A DNA stretch of 64,000 bases. Origin: Letharia columbiana. Taxonomy: Eukaryota; Ascomycota; Lecanoromycetes; Lecanorales; Parmeliaceae. The notes under the pieces were generated by a model. That model was not told the origin of the DNA and made no database searches. It worked only from the letters and a program-made list of their open reading frames with translations. Made by a program: the position numbers and the translations under genes. Below, piece after piece: positions 19,018 through 31,170 of this stretch (its first letter is position 1; the number at the start of each line of letters is the position of its first letter). The DNA is taken from the NCBI RefSeq assembly GCF_014066305.1, contig NW_023501087.1, positions 275,001-339,000 on the forward strand, given 5' to 3'.

Positions 19018-19630
19018 TGTCTGATTCTACGTCGCAGACTTTTTTGCTTCCACCGCGCTGTGTGTAAAATGATCTCGGTATCCTTTGCTTTACGAGAGCA
19101 TCAGAGCAAGAGGAAAAGGACAAGACTTTAGGGAAACCTAATCAGATGTTACAAACTGTGCACTGAATTAGGCAGCCTCGATATGTCCCGAGAAGCTGAT
19201 GCACAAAGCCATAGGCTAAAACTGCTGGATGCACTTGTTTCTGGCCGGGGTGTACTTAAGATCTCCTCTTTTAGAGAGGCGAGTGAGTGTTGATCTTGCG
19301 AGAGCGAACCTCGAAATTTTTAATACTGTGCAGGCATGAGCCCTACAACATACTTTACATTTAAGGCGAGAAATCTGCTGCGCGGCGGACCGGCCCAAAG
19401 GCAGCCGCGCCTAATATTCTTGCGAAACGGCGGCAATCGGCACTATGTCCGATGTCGTACGATCTACGTTATGTTGTACCTCCCCCTCCACCAACGCTTG
19501 GAGGAGAGCTGGGAACCAAAGACAGCTTGTCGAGCCTTTCCTAGGATGGAGGAACTGAGCCATAACACCCGTTGTAGGGATTATGCGCGGCCGGATTCAG
19601 AATCACATTCTCTACACGCAGTGACATAAA
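19018..19630. promoter_or_regulatory. Divergent intergenic region
   Basis: About 610 bp lie between the Trm140-like gene (minus) and the quinate/shikimate dehydrogenase gene (plus). It presumably holds both promoters. No site was recognised. Confidence 0.35.
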
Positions 19631-20656
19631 ATGCAGCAAACCATGGCAGCAGTCGAGCCAAACACTCTCGAGCCAAACACTCTCCTCGATTCTTACAGGT
19701 ATGGTTTTTCAACATTGAACCCACAATCCGTCGCCTCCAAGTCCTTCAAAACATATCTCTTCGGCTACCCAATCGCCCACTCCTTAGCCCCCTTGGTTCA
19801 ATCCACCCTGTTTAAAGAGCTCTCTGTGCCATGGACCTACACGCTCTTCGAGTCTCTTTCAGCCGCCGACTTCTTGTCTAAGCTTAAAGCCGCTGACTGC
19901 ATCGGATCCGCCATCACCATGCCCCACAAAGTCACCTTCGTCCAACATGTTGACGACCTAACCCACGAAGCCCGCGCGATAGGCGCCATCAATACCGTCT
20001 TCCTGCGTCGTGGCGCGGACGGCTCAACTCGCTATATTGGAACCAACACAGATTGCATCGGCGTACGAGAAGCCTTCCTACAGAACATTCCAGGCATACG
20101 CGCACAGAGCGAAGGCCGACCTGCTTTGATCATTGGCGGAGGTGGTGCATGCCGCGCCGCGGTCTACTCATTATGGAGGTGGATGGGCTCGAGCCGTATT
20201 TATCTGGTCAATCGTTTAGAATCCGAGGTCCACGCGGTCATCGCTCACTTCGAGACGGTTCCTGGATTTGCGGGAGATTTGGTGCATGTGCAAACGATAG
20301 AAGCGGCGGCGGAGCTTGAAACGCCAATGTTGGTTGTAGGATGTGTGCCGGATCTTCCGCCTAAGGAGAGGGGCGAGATTTTAGCGAGGGATGTTGCGTT
20401 GACGTTTCTGCGGAGACCAGAGAAGGGTCATGTGCTGGAGATGGCCTATCACCCAAACCCGATCACCGCATTCTACTTACTTGCACGGCAAAATGGGTGG
20501 AATGTGCTGCCGGGGACCGAGGCAATGATCTATCAAGGCATTGCCCAGCAATCACTGTGGATGGAGAAGCCAAGTGATGAATTCCCTGTGCCGGAGGCGA
20601 GAGAGGTTATCAAGCAGGCATTGAAAGTGACGCATGAGAATACCGACGGGCTGTAA
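19631..20656 (+). CDS. Quinate/shikimate dehydrogenase (QutB-like)
   Basis: The single exon encodes 341 residues of the shikimate dehydrogenase fold. Substrate-side motifs are FGYPIAHSLAPLVQ, the catalytic Lys in AITMPHKVTF, AINTV and GTNTDCIGV with the catalytic Asp. The Rossmann loop is IIGGGGACRAAVYSL. It is monofunctional, unlike the pentafunctional AROM protein of biosynthesis, which points to a catabolic quinate or shikimate role oxidising quinate to 3-dehydroquinate. The neighbours, a broken dehydroshikimate dehydratase and a quinate-type permease, support this. A second Met (MAAV) lies four codons in, and a 15-bp duplication gives VEPNTLEPNTLLD near the N-terminus. Confidence 0.88.
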   Translation: MQQTMAAVEPNTLEPNTLLDSYRYGFSTLNPQSVASKSFKTYLFGYPIAHSLAPLVQSTLFKELSVPWTYTLFESLSAADFLSKLKAADCIGSAITMPHKVTFVQHVDDLTHEARAIGAINTVFLRRGADGSTRYIGTNTDCIGVREAFLQNIPGIRAQSEGRPALIIGGGGACRAAVYSLWRWMGSSRIYLVNRLESEVHAVIAHFETVPGFAGDLVHVQTIEAAAELETPMLVVGCVPDLPPKERGEILARDVALTFLRRPEKGHVLEMAYHPNPITAFYLLARQNGWNVLPGTEAMIYQGIAQQSLWMEKPSDEFPVPEAREVIKQALKVTHENTDGL

Positions 20657-21019
20657 TATATGTCGTGCAGATGAAAGTAAGGGCTAGGAAGAGGGATAAT
20701 GGCAACCAATTCCATCATCCGTTTTGTCTCTGTGTTCTACACACCAAGAAACCTGAACACAATTATTAGCAGCACCGGCGTTCTCCTTCCCTTGTCATGT
20801 CTTCGAGTCCTCATTAAGCATTTCCTTCTGCAATTAACATACGTTGTGTATATCCAAGCATACATTCTCGATAAGTAAGTTCAACTCGATTCGCATCACT
20901 TGAACTCGATTGATATATCCAAGGGTACAACACAGACAAAAAGAGAACGCCATCGGCAACCCTACCTACCTGGCCACGCCGTCGCAATGCTTTGGTTTTC
21001 CAAGGGCTACTGCACCCCA
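20657..21019. other. Intergenic, convergent gene ends
   Basis: The 3' sides of the dehydrogenase and of the dehydratase relic face each other here. No feature was recognised. Confidence 0.35.
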
Positions 21020-21721
21020 CCCCATCGTTGTCCCACGACTCTCTTTCTCCACGAGCGTGCTCTTGGGGCACGGACGGTAGCGGATCGCTCATCGTCCGCG
21101 AAAACAACTCGGCCGATATCCAACCTTCATAACCCAGGCCTCGGCTCGGTAATGGCTTGAAAGACAACAATGATTCAAGTAGCCTGGCTCCTCGAACGCA
21201 TACACCAGCGCATTCCGCGACCAAGGCATCATCGACCCTTACCGGATGGCCAAGGCGCACGCAGTCTTTCAGCATCGACGACTTGGACATAAAGACAGAC
21301 CTTTTTCAGGTCAATGGTGCGCTTGAGCTCCTTCAAACTCCGCTTCAGCACCGTGTCTGCGTCAGGAATCATTTGTCGTCTTCGGAAGTGGGATCGGCCC
21401 ATTCGCGCGCCCGCGGCGTTGAAGGTGTCGAGGCACCTGCCAAAAGTTTGGTCTGTCAACTTGGGCGACAATGTCCCAGGCCTGCTCACAGGTGTCGCCG
21501 TGCGTGCTGAAGCACAAATTTTTCGTACGCAAAGCGGACCACGGGCTCCTCGTGGAAACCCAAGTCGGCCTCTTGCAGATCCTGCACGATGATATCACCT
21601 GCAGGGAGGAAATTGGCGGGGATCTCGAGGACGTCAGAGGTGGGGCTTTTGGACGGCCAGGACACGTTGGCTTCCATCCAGCACACCTTCGTGATTGCGG
21701 TGTCCCCCTGTTTCGACACAT
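21020..21721 (-). pseudogene. 3-dehydroshikimate dehydratase (QutC-like), truncated and frameshifted
   Basis: Segments in all three minus frames line up in family order: DVLEIPANFLPAGDIIVQDL, FHEEPVVRFAYEKF, THGDTCEQAWDIVAQVDRPN, FGRCLDTFNAAG, IPDADTVLKRSLKELKRTID, VCLYVQVVDAER, MMPWSRNALVYAFEEPGYL and GLGYEGWISAELFSRTMSDP. This is the TIM-barrel sugar-isomerase/dehydroshikimate dehydratase family, which converts 3-dehydroshikimate to protocatechuate. Two breaks are single extra bases in homopolymers (T5 at 21519-21523, A4 at 21442-21445, plus strand); others near 21140-21230 are not so simple. The N-terminal 100 or more residues are missing because the permease gene starts at 21752. Truncation plus several breaks make inactivation likely. 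Confidence 0.78.
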
Positions 21722-21751
21722 AACCGGCCCAGATCGTACCTTTTGGTGACT

Positions 21752-23619
21752 ATGAAAGGTTTATTCTACTCGCAAGATGCCTCGGCCAATCAGGCGCCTC
21801 GCCAAGTGTACAACTGGCGTATATACGCCCTCGCCTGTTCCTCGTCGATGGGAGCCGCCATGTTTGGATACGATTCAGCCTTCATCGGCGGCGCATTGAC
21901 GCTACCCTCCTTCCAAAAGCGCTTTGGCCTGGAATCTGCCCATGGGACCAAACTTGCCAACCTGAAAGCCAACATTGTCAGCACTTTCCAGGCTGGAGCC
22001 TTCTTCGGCGCCATCTTGGTGTATCCCGTAACGGAAAAATTTGGCCGACGACTAACGCTGCTCTTGTGCGGACTTTTGTTCAATTTGGGGGCCATCGCGC
22101 AGCTAGCCTCTAGCGGTCACGTCGGTGCGATCTATGCCGGACGCGTCCTCACAGGTATGCCGTCAACAATTTTGGACTTGCAACATACTCACCTTGAACT
22201 TGGAGGACTTACGTATGATTGATAGGACTCGCTGTCGGTGCATCCTCCTTGATCATCCCGGTTTACATCTCCGAGTCCTCACCTCCTGCCATCAGAGGCC
22301 GCCTAGTCGGCCTCTTCGAGTGCTTCCTCCAAGTTTCTCAAGTCATTGGTAAGAGCCTTCTAGAGATTATCGAACTTCTGGATCTGATCTAAACCTCGTC
22401 TAGGTTTCTGGATGAACTATGGAGTCAGCCTTCACGTCCCAAAGACCCTCGACAAGCAATGGCAGATCCCGTTCAGCTTCCAAGTCGTCCCCGCTAGCCT
22501 TCTTGTCATCCTGATGTTTTTTCAACCCGAGTCCCCTCGCTGGCTCGTCAAAGCAGGCAAAGCGGATCAAGCTCGACGAAACCTATCGAGACTGAGACAC
22601 CTCCCGTTGGACCATGAATATATTTCCTGGGAAATTAATACCGCACAGCGTCAGATCGAGGCCGAGAACAGCTTGGGAGCCAATCGATCCGTTTGGGCCA
22701 AGGTCCAGCAGGCCTTCACCCTCCCCGGGAACCGACAACGTCTGCTTATCGGCATGGCCTTGATGCTGCTCCAGAACATGTCCGGCATCAATGCACTGAA
22801 CTACTACTCGCCGGCTATCTTCGCGGCCATCGGTTTCAGCGGAACCGACGTCTCGCTGCTCGCCACAGGCGTCTTCGGCCTCGTCAAAGCAACCACGACC
22901 CTGATCCTCATGCTTTTTCTCATCGACCGCCTGGGACGACGCCGAGCGATGCTGATCGGGTCGTGTGGAGGCATCGTCGCCATGTACTATCTGGGCGGCT
23001 ACACCGCCCAGTCACATTCGTTTACATCCGAGCATGTGCCGAAGGATGGCGGTGCTTACATGGCGATCCTCATGGTCTATCTCTTTGCCTTCTTTTACGC
23101 GCTGTCGTGGAACGGCGTGCCTTGGGTCTTCTGGTGAGCAACAAATGCACATTCTCGCACGATCGATCCTTCGCGGGGCGACCCGGCCACAGCGCTCCCT
23201 TCCCCCAAAAGCTTCCCCCTGCTGACTGCCTTCGTACAACACATAGCTCCGAAGTCTTCCCCACCGCCATCCGCTCCGTCTGCCTAGTCTTCACCACGTG
23301 TTCCCAGTGGCTCGCCCAGTTCATCATCGTCTACTCGACCCCTTACATGATGACCAACATCACCTACGGCACCTTTCTGCTCTTCGGCACCTCCCTCGTC
23401 GTCGGCATCGTCTTCATCTACCTCTTCTTCCCGGAAACCAAGGGCCTGTTGCTGGAGGAAATGGACATTCTTTTCAGTCAAAGGGGCCCCGCTACCGCCA
23501 AGAGACGAGAGACCGATCGCATCATCCAGGACAGACGCAACGATGGACATGCGCAGGCCGTGGTCGCGGAGAAGTGGGATGAGAAAACCGATCCAATGAT
23601 TCATGTGGAAGCGGTGTGA
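21752..23619 (+). CDS. Quinate permease (MFS sugar-transporter family, QutD-like)
   Basis: Four exons (21752-22154, 22226-22348, 22404-23133, 23247-23619) give 542 residues in frame. Family marks are FGYDSAFIGGALTLPSF, EKFGRRLTLLLCG, PVYISESSPPAIRGRLVGLF, FFQPESPRWLVKAGK, LQNMSGINALNYYSP, FLIDRLGRRRAML, VFCSEVFPTAIRSVC and YLFFPETKGLLLEEMD. These fit the 12-helix sugar-porter fold, and the QN-SGINALNYYSP block is typical of fungal quinate permeases. The protein would import quinate by proton symport at the plasma membrane. Intron 3 (113 nt) restores WVFCSEVFP. The location next to a quinate dehydrogenase supports the assignment. Confidence 0.9.
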
Positions 23620-24427
23620 TGTCTCGACGATTTACTACTATTATATATTTTTCTTTCATGCTGCCTTGTTACGAAAACAGTGGGCACAGTTGCTGAAATT
23701 CTCACGCCCTAATTCTTCCGTGACGACCTTCACAGACGATACAAAAGAATGCCAGCGCAAGCCCGATGAGCGGAGCGGAGTCGGGTGGTATAGAAGCAGA
23801 GACCATCGAGACATTAAGAAAACGAAAGCGAGGCGTTATGTGCTAGTTTCAAAGCGCATTAAAGTGATACAAATCGACCTTGACAGGATTAGCTAAGACT
23901 TGTTGATAGTCCTATCCTGCTCTTTGCCATCCTTCATATATCTATATCAACGCAGCATTTTTGGCTGGGATAACCATCCCGGGCATGGCCGGGCATACAA
24001 TTATAATTGATCAAAGATCGTAAGCCATCGACGCCGCGCTTGTAAGCATTCCTCTGTAAAGGACGCCATCGACATCCCATTAGTGTATTATTGCCCTGCC
24101 CAGCGTCGACCCGGCTGTTGCCGGTTTTTGTACTTGGCGAGATCCACAAGACATTCAGGTGTTGTGGCGGAGGCATCGGTACACCTGACAGGCGAAATTA
24201 ACTCTAATAAGAAAGCCGGATATCCACACCTATCCCCAGCGAACTGGGAAGAGGATGGACAAGGGCAGAGACAGAGGCAGCGACGCATTGACATGGCTAC
24301 AGCGATAGCGAAGTCGCAGTAAAGTCCTCACCGGGCGGTCGAGCCACCCCAACCCATATTAGGATACCGTCAACTGCTTCTTTGGATGCGCCCTGTGGAT
24401 TGACGGATCTCTTGATAGGGAATCTGC
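23620..24427. other. Intergenic, convergent gene ends
   Basis: About 800 bp lie between the permease and the MCT transporter. No supported coding frame or repeat was seen. Confidence 0.4.
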
Positions 24428-25998
24428 TCAAATTTTTGTCATCTTAAACCCGGCAAGATTAATCCTCGTTATGATGAAAAGGGCCGTGGCGATGGCACAG
24501 CTCACACCCCCAAAGACTTTAGCGTATCGGAATGAGCCATCATGGGTATCACCGATGATCTGACCTCCAATTGGTGAGCCGGTCAATGCTGCAAAAGCTG
24601 CAATCGTGAAGATGGTGCCCGTACGAATGCCGATTTCTTGAATGGGCGAAACTTGTGCGCAGAGTGCCGGAGTGAGGCCAATACCAGCACCTGAAGCAAT
24701 ACCGAACAATGCGGCGAAGACGATAATGGCGGCGTTACCGGTTGCTGGCAGCCATAGTGCAAGAATGAGGATGGTCGTGAAACTGCTCATAACGACCATG
24801 ACATTGAAACGACCAACCTTATCGGCAATAGCATTAGGAACAGTGCGTCCAATTATACTGGGCAAGATAAGTTAGTAGCGCGTGCTAACTTAATGCGGGA
24901 AAGCACTAACCTTGCGGCATTCAAAATCGGAACGAGGTAGTTGGCAAGACGCAGAGACATGCCGTGCGATTGCGCCTCCACGACGATGAACGTGAAGGGT
25001 ACGAACATGCCCCCTAGGAAGATTAGCTGCTGTGAGGAAGATCAGGCAACAAATGACTCACAGTAGAAGAAGAAGACTGCCGCGGTCAAAAGCGAGAAAC
25101 TCGGCACCTTCAGAGGACGGATGAAAGCCATTAAGCTGAATGGGCGCTTCATTGGGGGAATTCTCGAGCGCACGGTCAGATTTGCGAAAGTGAGCAGCGC
25201 CAATATCAGGAAAGCACAGATACGCAACGTCCAGCCAAAGCCAACTTCTGGAATCAGATGGATAATCATAATGGGGAAAATGACGCCGCCTAGCGAAGAT
25301 CCAGCTACGACTAGGCCAAGAGCAGCGCCTCGCTTCTCAAAGAACCACGTTGATGCCTAGAAACATTTGAGCGAATGGCCAATCGAGCAATCACAGTGGG
25401 AACTTACACAAGTAAACGCGGGATAGAAGACCATGGATGCTCCGATAGGAGAGCAGATGGCTTGGCTGAGGAGGAGTTGATAGTATTTTGATGAAATGCT
25501 CGTCATCATCAAGCCAAAGACGTGCAAAAAGGTGCCGACCAGTAAAAGGTAGCGGGGCCCGTATTGATCGTAGATTCTGCCAACGAATGAACCACCAAAG
25601 AGCATGAAGAAAACTAGCAATGTCAGAAAGATTGGATGATATGACGAGAATGACCTACTTTGTAGGGCGGGGATCCAGGAGACGTCAGATGTAGTGTACT
25701 CTTTGAGCTGATGCGTCTGATAGTATTGCTGGAAGACCCCGACACAATTGATCCAGCCAAAGGATACGAAGAGACAGGCAGAAGCGCCAGCGACGGTGAG
25801 CCATGCTTTTGCACCCCCTTCCGGAAAAGATTTGGGATCCGTCAAGGGATTCGGTGTTGGCTTGCCGGCCTTTTCTGCATCTTCAAGCTCGGCGTCAGAA
25901 AGTTCCTTCGACTGCTGGTCACTGTTTTTCTCCAAGCCTTCTACAGAGACTTGGGAATCATGACCAGTGTGAGCAAGTTGAGGGTTGGTTTCGGCCAT
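24428..25998 (-). CDS. MFS monocarboxylate-transporter-like protein (MCT/MCH family)
   Basis: Five exons (25998-25659, 25613-25408, 25356-25062, 25013-24911, 24857-24428) splice into 457 residues. The N-terminal cytosolic part is acidic. The membrane part opens with the MCT hallmark [20 protein letters not shown] followed by [14 protein letters not shown]. Further marks are [39 protein letters not shown] and [10 protein letters not shown] in the centre, and [20 protein letters not shown] near the end. Fungal members transport organic solutes such as monocarboxylates or riboflavin; the substrate cannot be read here. All introns are canonical, with CTAG or CCAG ends. Confidence 0.9.
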
Positions 25999-26959
25999 TG
26001 TTGTAAGGGAAAAGCTGCATGCAGTATTCGGAGGATTCTTAAGAAGATGCTTGAGAACGTGCTGGAGGGTATTATAGGTTTACAGAGATTAAAGAGAGAA
26101 TTCGGGTTCCAGACTCGGCCGGACGGAGTCTTCGGTCGGGGTTAGGAGTTTTAAGGTTAATCTGGTACTTTAATGCAGGGTCCCTCGGTGTTTTCGGTGT
26201 AATCTAGAAGCGAGTTTCCATCCGAGCTTCTCAGTACCTAAGAGACTGAGTGCAGTATTACAGAGTACAGTGGTTAATAAGGTAAGGTAAGGTAATGCAG
26301 TAAGCGCGTCCCATAGGACAGTGAATCAGCAAAGTCACACAATTTACATTAAAGTCGGGCTGTCATGCTGCACAACTCCCATTCTCCATAGTCCATACAG
26401 TGTGCAGATGGCTATGTACCATGTGATCATGTGCAGGAAATCAGGGTGCAAACCAGGCCATTTTGGAGTTAGTGTGGGGGGCATGTCTCTAGGAGTCCGA
26501 TTACAAGTAAATTCAAGCCGAAATCTTTCTTATTGATGAGATGTCAAGCCGGAAGTCCTGCATATGCAACTAGCATAGCAAGGGTGCATCAACTGAAACT
26601 TCTGCAAGATGTCATATTGACAGATGTCGCCTCGCATGAAGGGTTTGGCGTGCCTAGACAATGTGCAGGATTTGCGTTTGAATGAAGCCCTATTTATAGG
26701 GCTTATTAGTACTAAGGTAAAGCAAGGTACTTTAGAGATCCTCCAGATCCCTACATGGAGATGTGTGTGGGAAAGCGGTCGTACGCTTTCAAGCCTACAA
26801 CTACGGTAGTATAAGTTACTGTTTACCATAGTGACGGACTACTAGTGATCACCTTTTGGTCTAGTCGTAACGAGCAAAACCCGTCCCGCTTCTCATGGCC
26901 GACGTCTGGGAGCTACCTTACGGTTAGGGCCACTACTAGCGCGATGCAAGACGTTGAGT
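25999..26959. other. Intergenic stretch with no supported gene
   Basis: There are short frames only. A small GGTAA-type direct repeat lies at about 26278-26295. It separates the MCT gene from the halogenase relic. Confidence 0.4.
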
Positions 26960-27651
<692 letters not shown>

Positions 27652-28243
27652 GATACCGCCAGGCTAGGCAGATGCTACTCTAAGATCAGAGGACGCGATG
27701 AATATGGATAACTTCTGTGCCGATACTATTGATGGGCTGGCGATTTAGTTTGAAGAGGGGGGACATGGGTCTCGTTAAGCCTACGGGAGCTGCTAAACGT
27801 TCTGGTGTTGATGTGAGGGTCTTGATGATGGGGGAGGAGATGGCAGGAGAGGAGAAGGTGGTAAAGGAAGTGAAGGACACCCGAATTCCAATCTCCACTT
27901 ACTAGAGGAGCGTCTTGACGGAAAGGGAGACACATGTAAGAGAACAACTTGAACTAGAACAAAGATAAAGCATTTACTTGAGATTAAACAAAGTTTTAAC
28001 AAACAAATTCCGCAAATCGTTATTTCTTTTTTGGCGGAGGGAGGATTCCCTTGTACACAGCCCTACAAGGCGAGATTTTTGTAAACCCTTGGCAACAATT
28101 GAATTTCCTCAATCGAAACGTCATGATGCGTATGTGGGGAGTCCACGGAGTTATCGCTTGCCTCGTCTGTCACTCCATACAAACTGACCGCTCCAATCGC
28201 TGAGATCCACCCCCTCGCGACACCCACAAGCAACCCCGCCAGC
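27652..28243. other. Intergenic region upstream of COQ10
   Basis: It probably contains the COQ10 promoter. No specific element was recognised. Confidence 0.35.
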
Positions 28244-29092
28244 ATGAAAGCCACCCGCAGACTTCTGCTCCTCCGCCCCTCTCCCGCCCTCCACCCGCAC
28301 CCAGCATCCCCCCTCTCGAAACCACGCCCGACCCCCACACACCCCCAACCCCCCTCGAGACCATCCCGACCCTTCGTCTCCAACCCGCTCACGCCCCTGC
28401 AGACCCTCACCGCCTCCCGCATCCTCCCCTACCACGCCGCGCCCCTGTACGAGCTCATCGCCGACATCGCCGCCTACCCCGACTTCATCCCCTACTGCAC
28501 CTCGAGCACCATCACCTCCCTCTCCGCCCCGGACGCCGCCCACCGCAAGGAGTGGCCCCGCACCGCCGACCTCCGCATCGGCTACGGTCCGTACGACGAA
28601 CTGTTCCGCAGCGCCGTCTACTGCCTACCGCACACGGTCCTGGAAGCCGTGGCCGGAGACGCGGAGCCGACGATCCCGAAGGGTCGGTTGGCGCATTACT
28701 ACGAGGACCCGGGACACGAAGACGATGCGGAGAAGTCGGCGGGGAACCGGTCGATATTCACGTCGTTGTTGACGCGGTGGACGTTTAGGGAGTTCCCGTT
28801 CAAGCCTGCCCCGCCGGACGGCAAGACGCCGCAGGAAGGGAGTGCGAGCGCGCCGAGTAGGCCGAGGACGGAGGTCAATCTGGTTCTGGAGGTGCGCTTC
28901 GCGAGTGCGGTGTATAGCGCGTTGAGTCAGGCTGCGGCGCCGAAGGTGGCAGGAATGATGATTGAGGCTTTCGAGAAGAGAGCGACCGTGGTACTGGGAC
29001 AGGGGCATGGGCCGGAGAGTAGGGCAGAGGAGGATGGTTCAAAGAGGAGCGCAATGGAGGGGGTTACGAGAGGTAAGAACAGGATTATGTAG
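28244..29092 (+). CDS. COQ10: Coenzyme Q-binding protein COQ10, mitochondrial
   Basis: The single exon encodes 282 residues. The first 45 or so are rich in Arg, Pro and Ser with no acidic residues (MKATRRLLLLRPSPALHPHP), consistent with a mitochondrial presequence. The START/polyketide-cyclase-like domain follows: ASRILPYHAAPLYELIADIA, YPDFIPYCTSS, LRIGYGPYDELFRSAVYC and LVLEVRFASAVYSALS. COQ10 binds ubiquinone in the inner membrane and is needed for efficient respiration. The central part has insertions (about residues 140-220) compared with yeast, common in filamentous fungi. GC content is high through the first half. Confidence 0.88.
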   Translation: MKATRRLLLLRPSPALHPHPASPLSKPRPTPTHPQPPSRPSRPFVSNPLTPLQTLTASRILPYHAAPLYELIADIAAYPDFIPYCTSSTITSLSAPDAAHRKEWPRTADLRIGYGPYDELFRSAVYCLPHTVLEAVAGDAEPTIPKGRLAHYYEDPGHEDDAEKSAGNRSIFTSLLTRWTFREFPFKPAPPDGKTPQEGSASAPSRPRTEVNLVLEVRFASAVYSALSQAAAPKVAGMMIEAFEKRATVVLGQGHGPESRAEEDGSKRSAMEGVTRGKNRIM

Positions 29093-29328
29093 TATGATGA
29101 AAGGGACCATGAAAAACAGCATTGCCTCGGCGTGGAAGGAGGCATCTAGCAGCTTCCGTCACTGGAGTATTCGGCAGGTGCATAGACTTTGTTTGGTCCA
29201 GGATTCGCCAATCAGGCATAGATCTGTTACCTTCTGGTTGCTTCGCCTTGAACGAACCTATGATTCATTCCCAAATCAAACGTTACACTCGATCGAAGGG
29301 ATACGTGGTTGACAGTAATTTGTAAAGT

Positions 29329-30603
29329 TTAAAAATGTGGCAGAAGCTGCGACCACTGTACAACCTCGAAGCAGCCAGGTGGAAGCAGACGGAGACTTAT
29401 CACAATCTCGACAATGACAATGAGACGCGCAGACATATATAGAAACCCTGGTATAAAGAATAAGAGATTACTAGGCCACCGTAGCTTATACCCGCCAAGA
29501 TTTGTAAGTGCCGACGTCGTGTAGCCGTCCCAAACGATACTGATGGCCTCGGCAAAACATCCTATTCCCAGTATGATACCCATAGAGATGCAGGTCCATC
29601 GCCACATCATCTGTTCTTCTCTGGTCGGGAAATCGAAGTTCCATCCAATAAGGTGGAGGAGGGAAAAACTTGCAGTTGGAACAGCGACGATGAGGATGAT
29701 TCGCAAGCTGTGCAATCTGGAGTCGCGATCGTTTGGGATTCGTGGAAGTGGACGTTCCTGAACACCCCAACAGCTGGCAAAAGGCATTTGACCCGAAGTG
29801 TATAGGTTGCCTTCAACGAAATCGAGGGGTGTGTCATGGAATGGAGCTTCGGCCGTGTCTCCTGCCCGCACAAGGATTTCAGCGACGCTGAATTCGAGCT
29901 TAAGATTCGTGGGTGTCTCGACGTTCAAGGGTTTGTTGAACCAGAAAAACAGCGCCGCTCCAGTACAGGTAATCAGAGCTACTGTGGACAATTCCAGGAG
30001 TGTGACCGAGAGGTGCTTGATCCCACGTGCTATGACTTGCGCCACAAGCCAGGCTGCCTGGAAGCCTGCGACAGTCTTCGCGAACATGTCTGCTTTGCTC
30101 TTGTCCCAGATCTCTTTCCCTGTGATTTTTGGCACTGGTAGATAGCGTTGCTGGACAAGGTAATGGACCTGCTTTGCAGTGATAGGGAACGATTTACAGT
30201 CTGGCGGATGGAGCAAAAAGCCTCCCATGTCGGCGTAGAATGCGTGTATCATTGTCCAATTTTGGTAGCCCAAGGAATGCATGTCAGCAACGGACCTTTG
30301 GGCTGAAGCCCATTGCCCACACGCGAAAAGCATGACCAGCTCGGGTGACAGGAGTGCAAGCATGAGCCACCTTGCCCTTCGAAGAAACAAAGTCCAGAGA
30401 TTATCGTTCTTGGCCGGAACGTTGAGGTGCAACATAACCCAACAGCATATGGCTAGAGTTGTGATGCAACTCCAGATTATATCGATGGTTCCACGCTGGT
30501 TCGGCGAATCCACCCAGCCTTTCATGACTCGGTCGCCATTCTTCGAGGCATTGTAGCTCTGTACAGATGCAAGAAGTGTGGGTATATAAGTCAGATTGGC
30601 CAT
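29329..30603 (-). CDS. Fungal multi-pass membrane protein of unknown function
   Basis: A single exon from the ATG at 30603 encodes 424 residues. It opens with KGWVDSPNQRGTIDIIWSCI followed by CCWVMLHLNVPAKND, the signature of a large, lineage-expanded ascomycete family of uncharacterised membrane proteins. Several hydrophobic segments are visible (about residues 40-60, 75-95, 180-230, 305-325, 340-365 and 385-410). DMGGFLLHPPDCKSFPITAK in the first third is another family block. No catalytic motif is known. It is convergent with COQ10. Confidence 0.8.
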   Translation of the reverse strand: MANLTYIPTLLASVQSYNASKNGDRVMKGWVDSPNQRGTIDIIWSCITTLAICCWVMLHLNVPAKNDNLWTLFLRRARWLMLALLSPELVMLFACGQWASAQRSVADMHSLGYQNWTMIHAFYADMGGFLLHPPDCKSFPITAKQVHYLVQQRYLPVPKITGKEIWDKSKADMFAKTVAGFQAAWLVAQVIARGIKHLSVTLLELSTVALITCTGAALFFWFNKPLNVETPTNLKLEFSVAEILVRAGDTAEAPFHDTPLDFVEGNLYTSGQMPFASCWGVQERPLPRIPNDRDSRLHSLRIILIVAVPTASFSLLHLIGWNFDFPTREEQMMWRWTCISMGIILGIGCFAEAISIVWDGYTTSALTNLGGYKLRWPSNLLFFIPGFLYMSARLIVIVEIVISLRLLPPGCFEVVQWSQLLPHF

Positions 30604-31170
30604 ACTGTGCGTGTCCTATACATGGAGCCGACAAAAGACAATAAAGTAGTCTGAAGCATGTCTCCTCTGATAACCAGCGGAGCATTTCCTGAAGTCGATG
30701 ACAGAAATAAAAAATTGCTTTTGATGAGGCTGAGCTGTGGAATTTCCAGATGGAGACGTGGGGCGTTCAGTGATAGGACGAAGCCCGTAGGACGCTAGCC
30801 TGAAGTGGATCGCAAGCGCTAACGTGACACACACAAAAGGAGTCCGCGCTTGCATACTCGGTATTCTACTCATTGGCGAGGGGCTTTCTCGTCGTGCTGT
30901 ATTTAGTTGAATTTAATGGATAAAGCGCTTGCGACTCCATTTGCTATCATGCTGGAACGCATACTGTCTCAGGCAAGAGCATTAAACAGTTGTAGCATCT
31001 TGTCGATCATAAGAATGCTCGTGGTGGCGGCTTTCCCAATGGGTGGTAACCCCAAACAGACAACACCCATCAGAAGGAGGCGGGTCCAAGCAAGCATTGA
31101 GTATAGTATATCCAAAGACCAGCGGATGCAAAGTTGCTTCGTAATATTTCTCACCCAAGGATTGCGGTCC
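30604..31170. other. Intergenic stretch with no supported gene
   Basis: Short frames only. It probably contains the promoter of the membrane protein and the 3' region of the oxygenase gene. Confidence 0.4.

Noticed and set aside
23284..23604. Minus-strand acidic frame opposite the permease C-terminus
   Set aside because: It is antisense to a well-supported exon and its Asp/Glu bias mirrors the codons of the sense strand.
22693..23619. Long second plus-strand frame of about 300 codons overlapping the quinate permease
   Set aside because: Its first part is an alternate-frame shadow rich in Arg/His/Pro, a by-product of GC-rich third positions. Only the part after 23247 is real and belongs to the permease's last exon.
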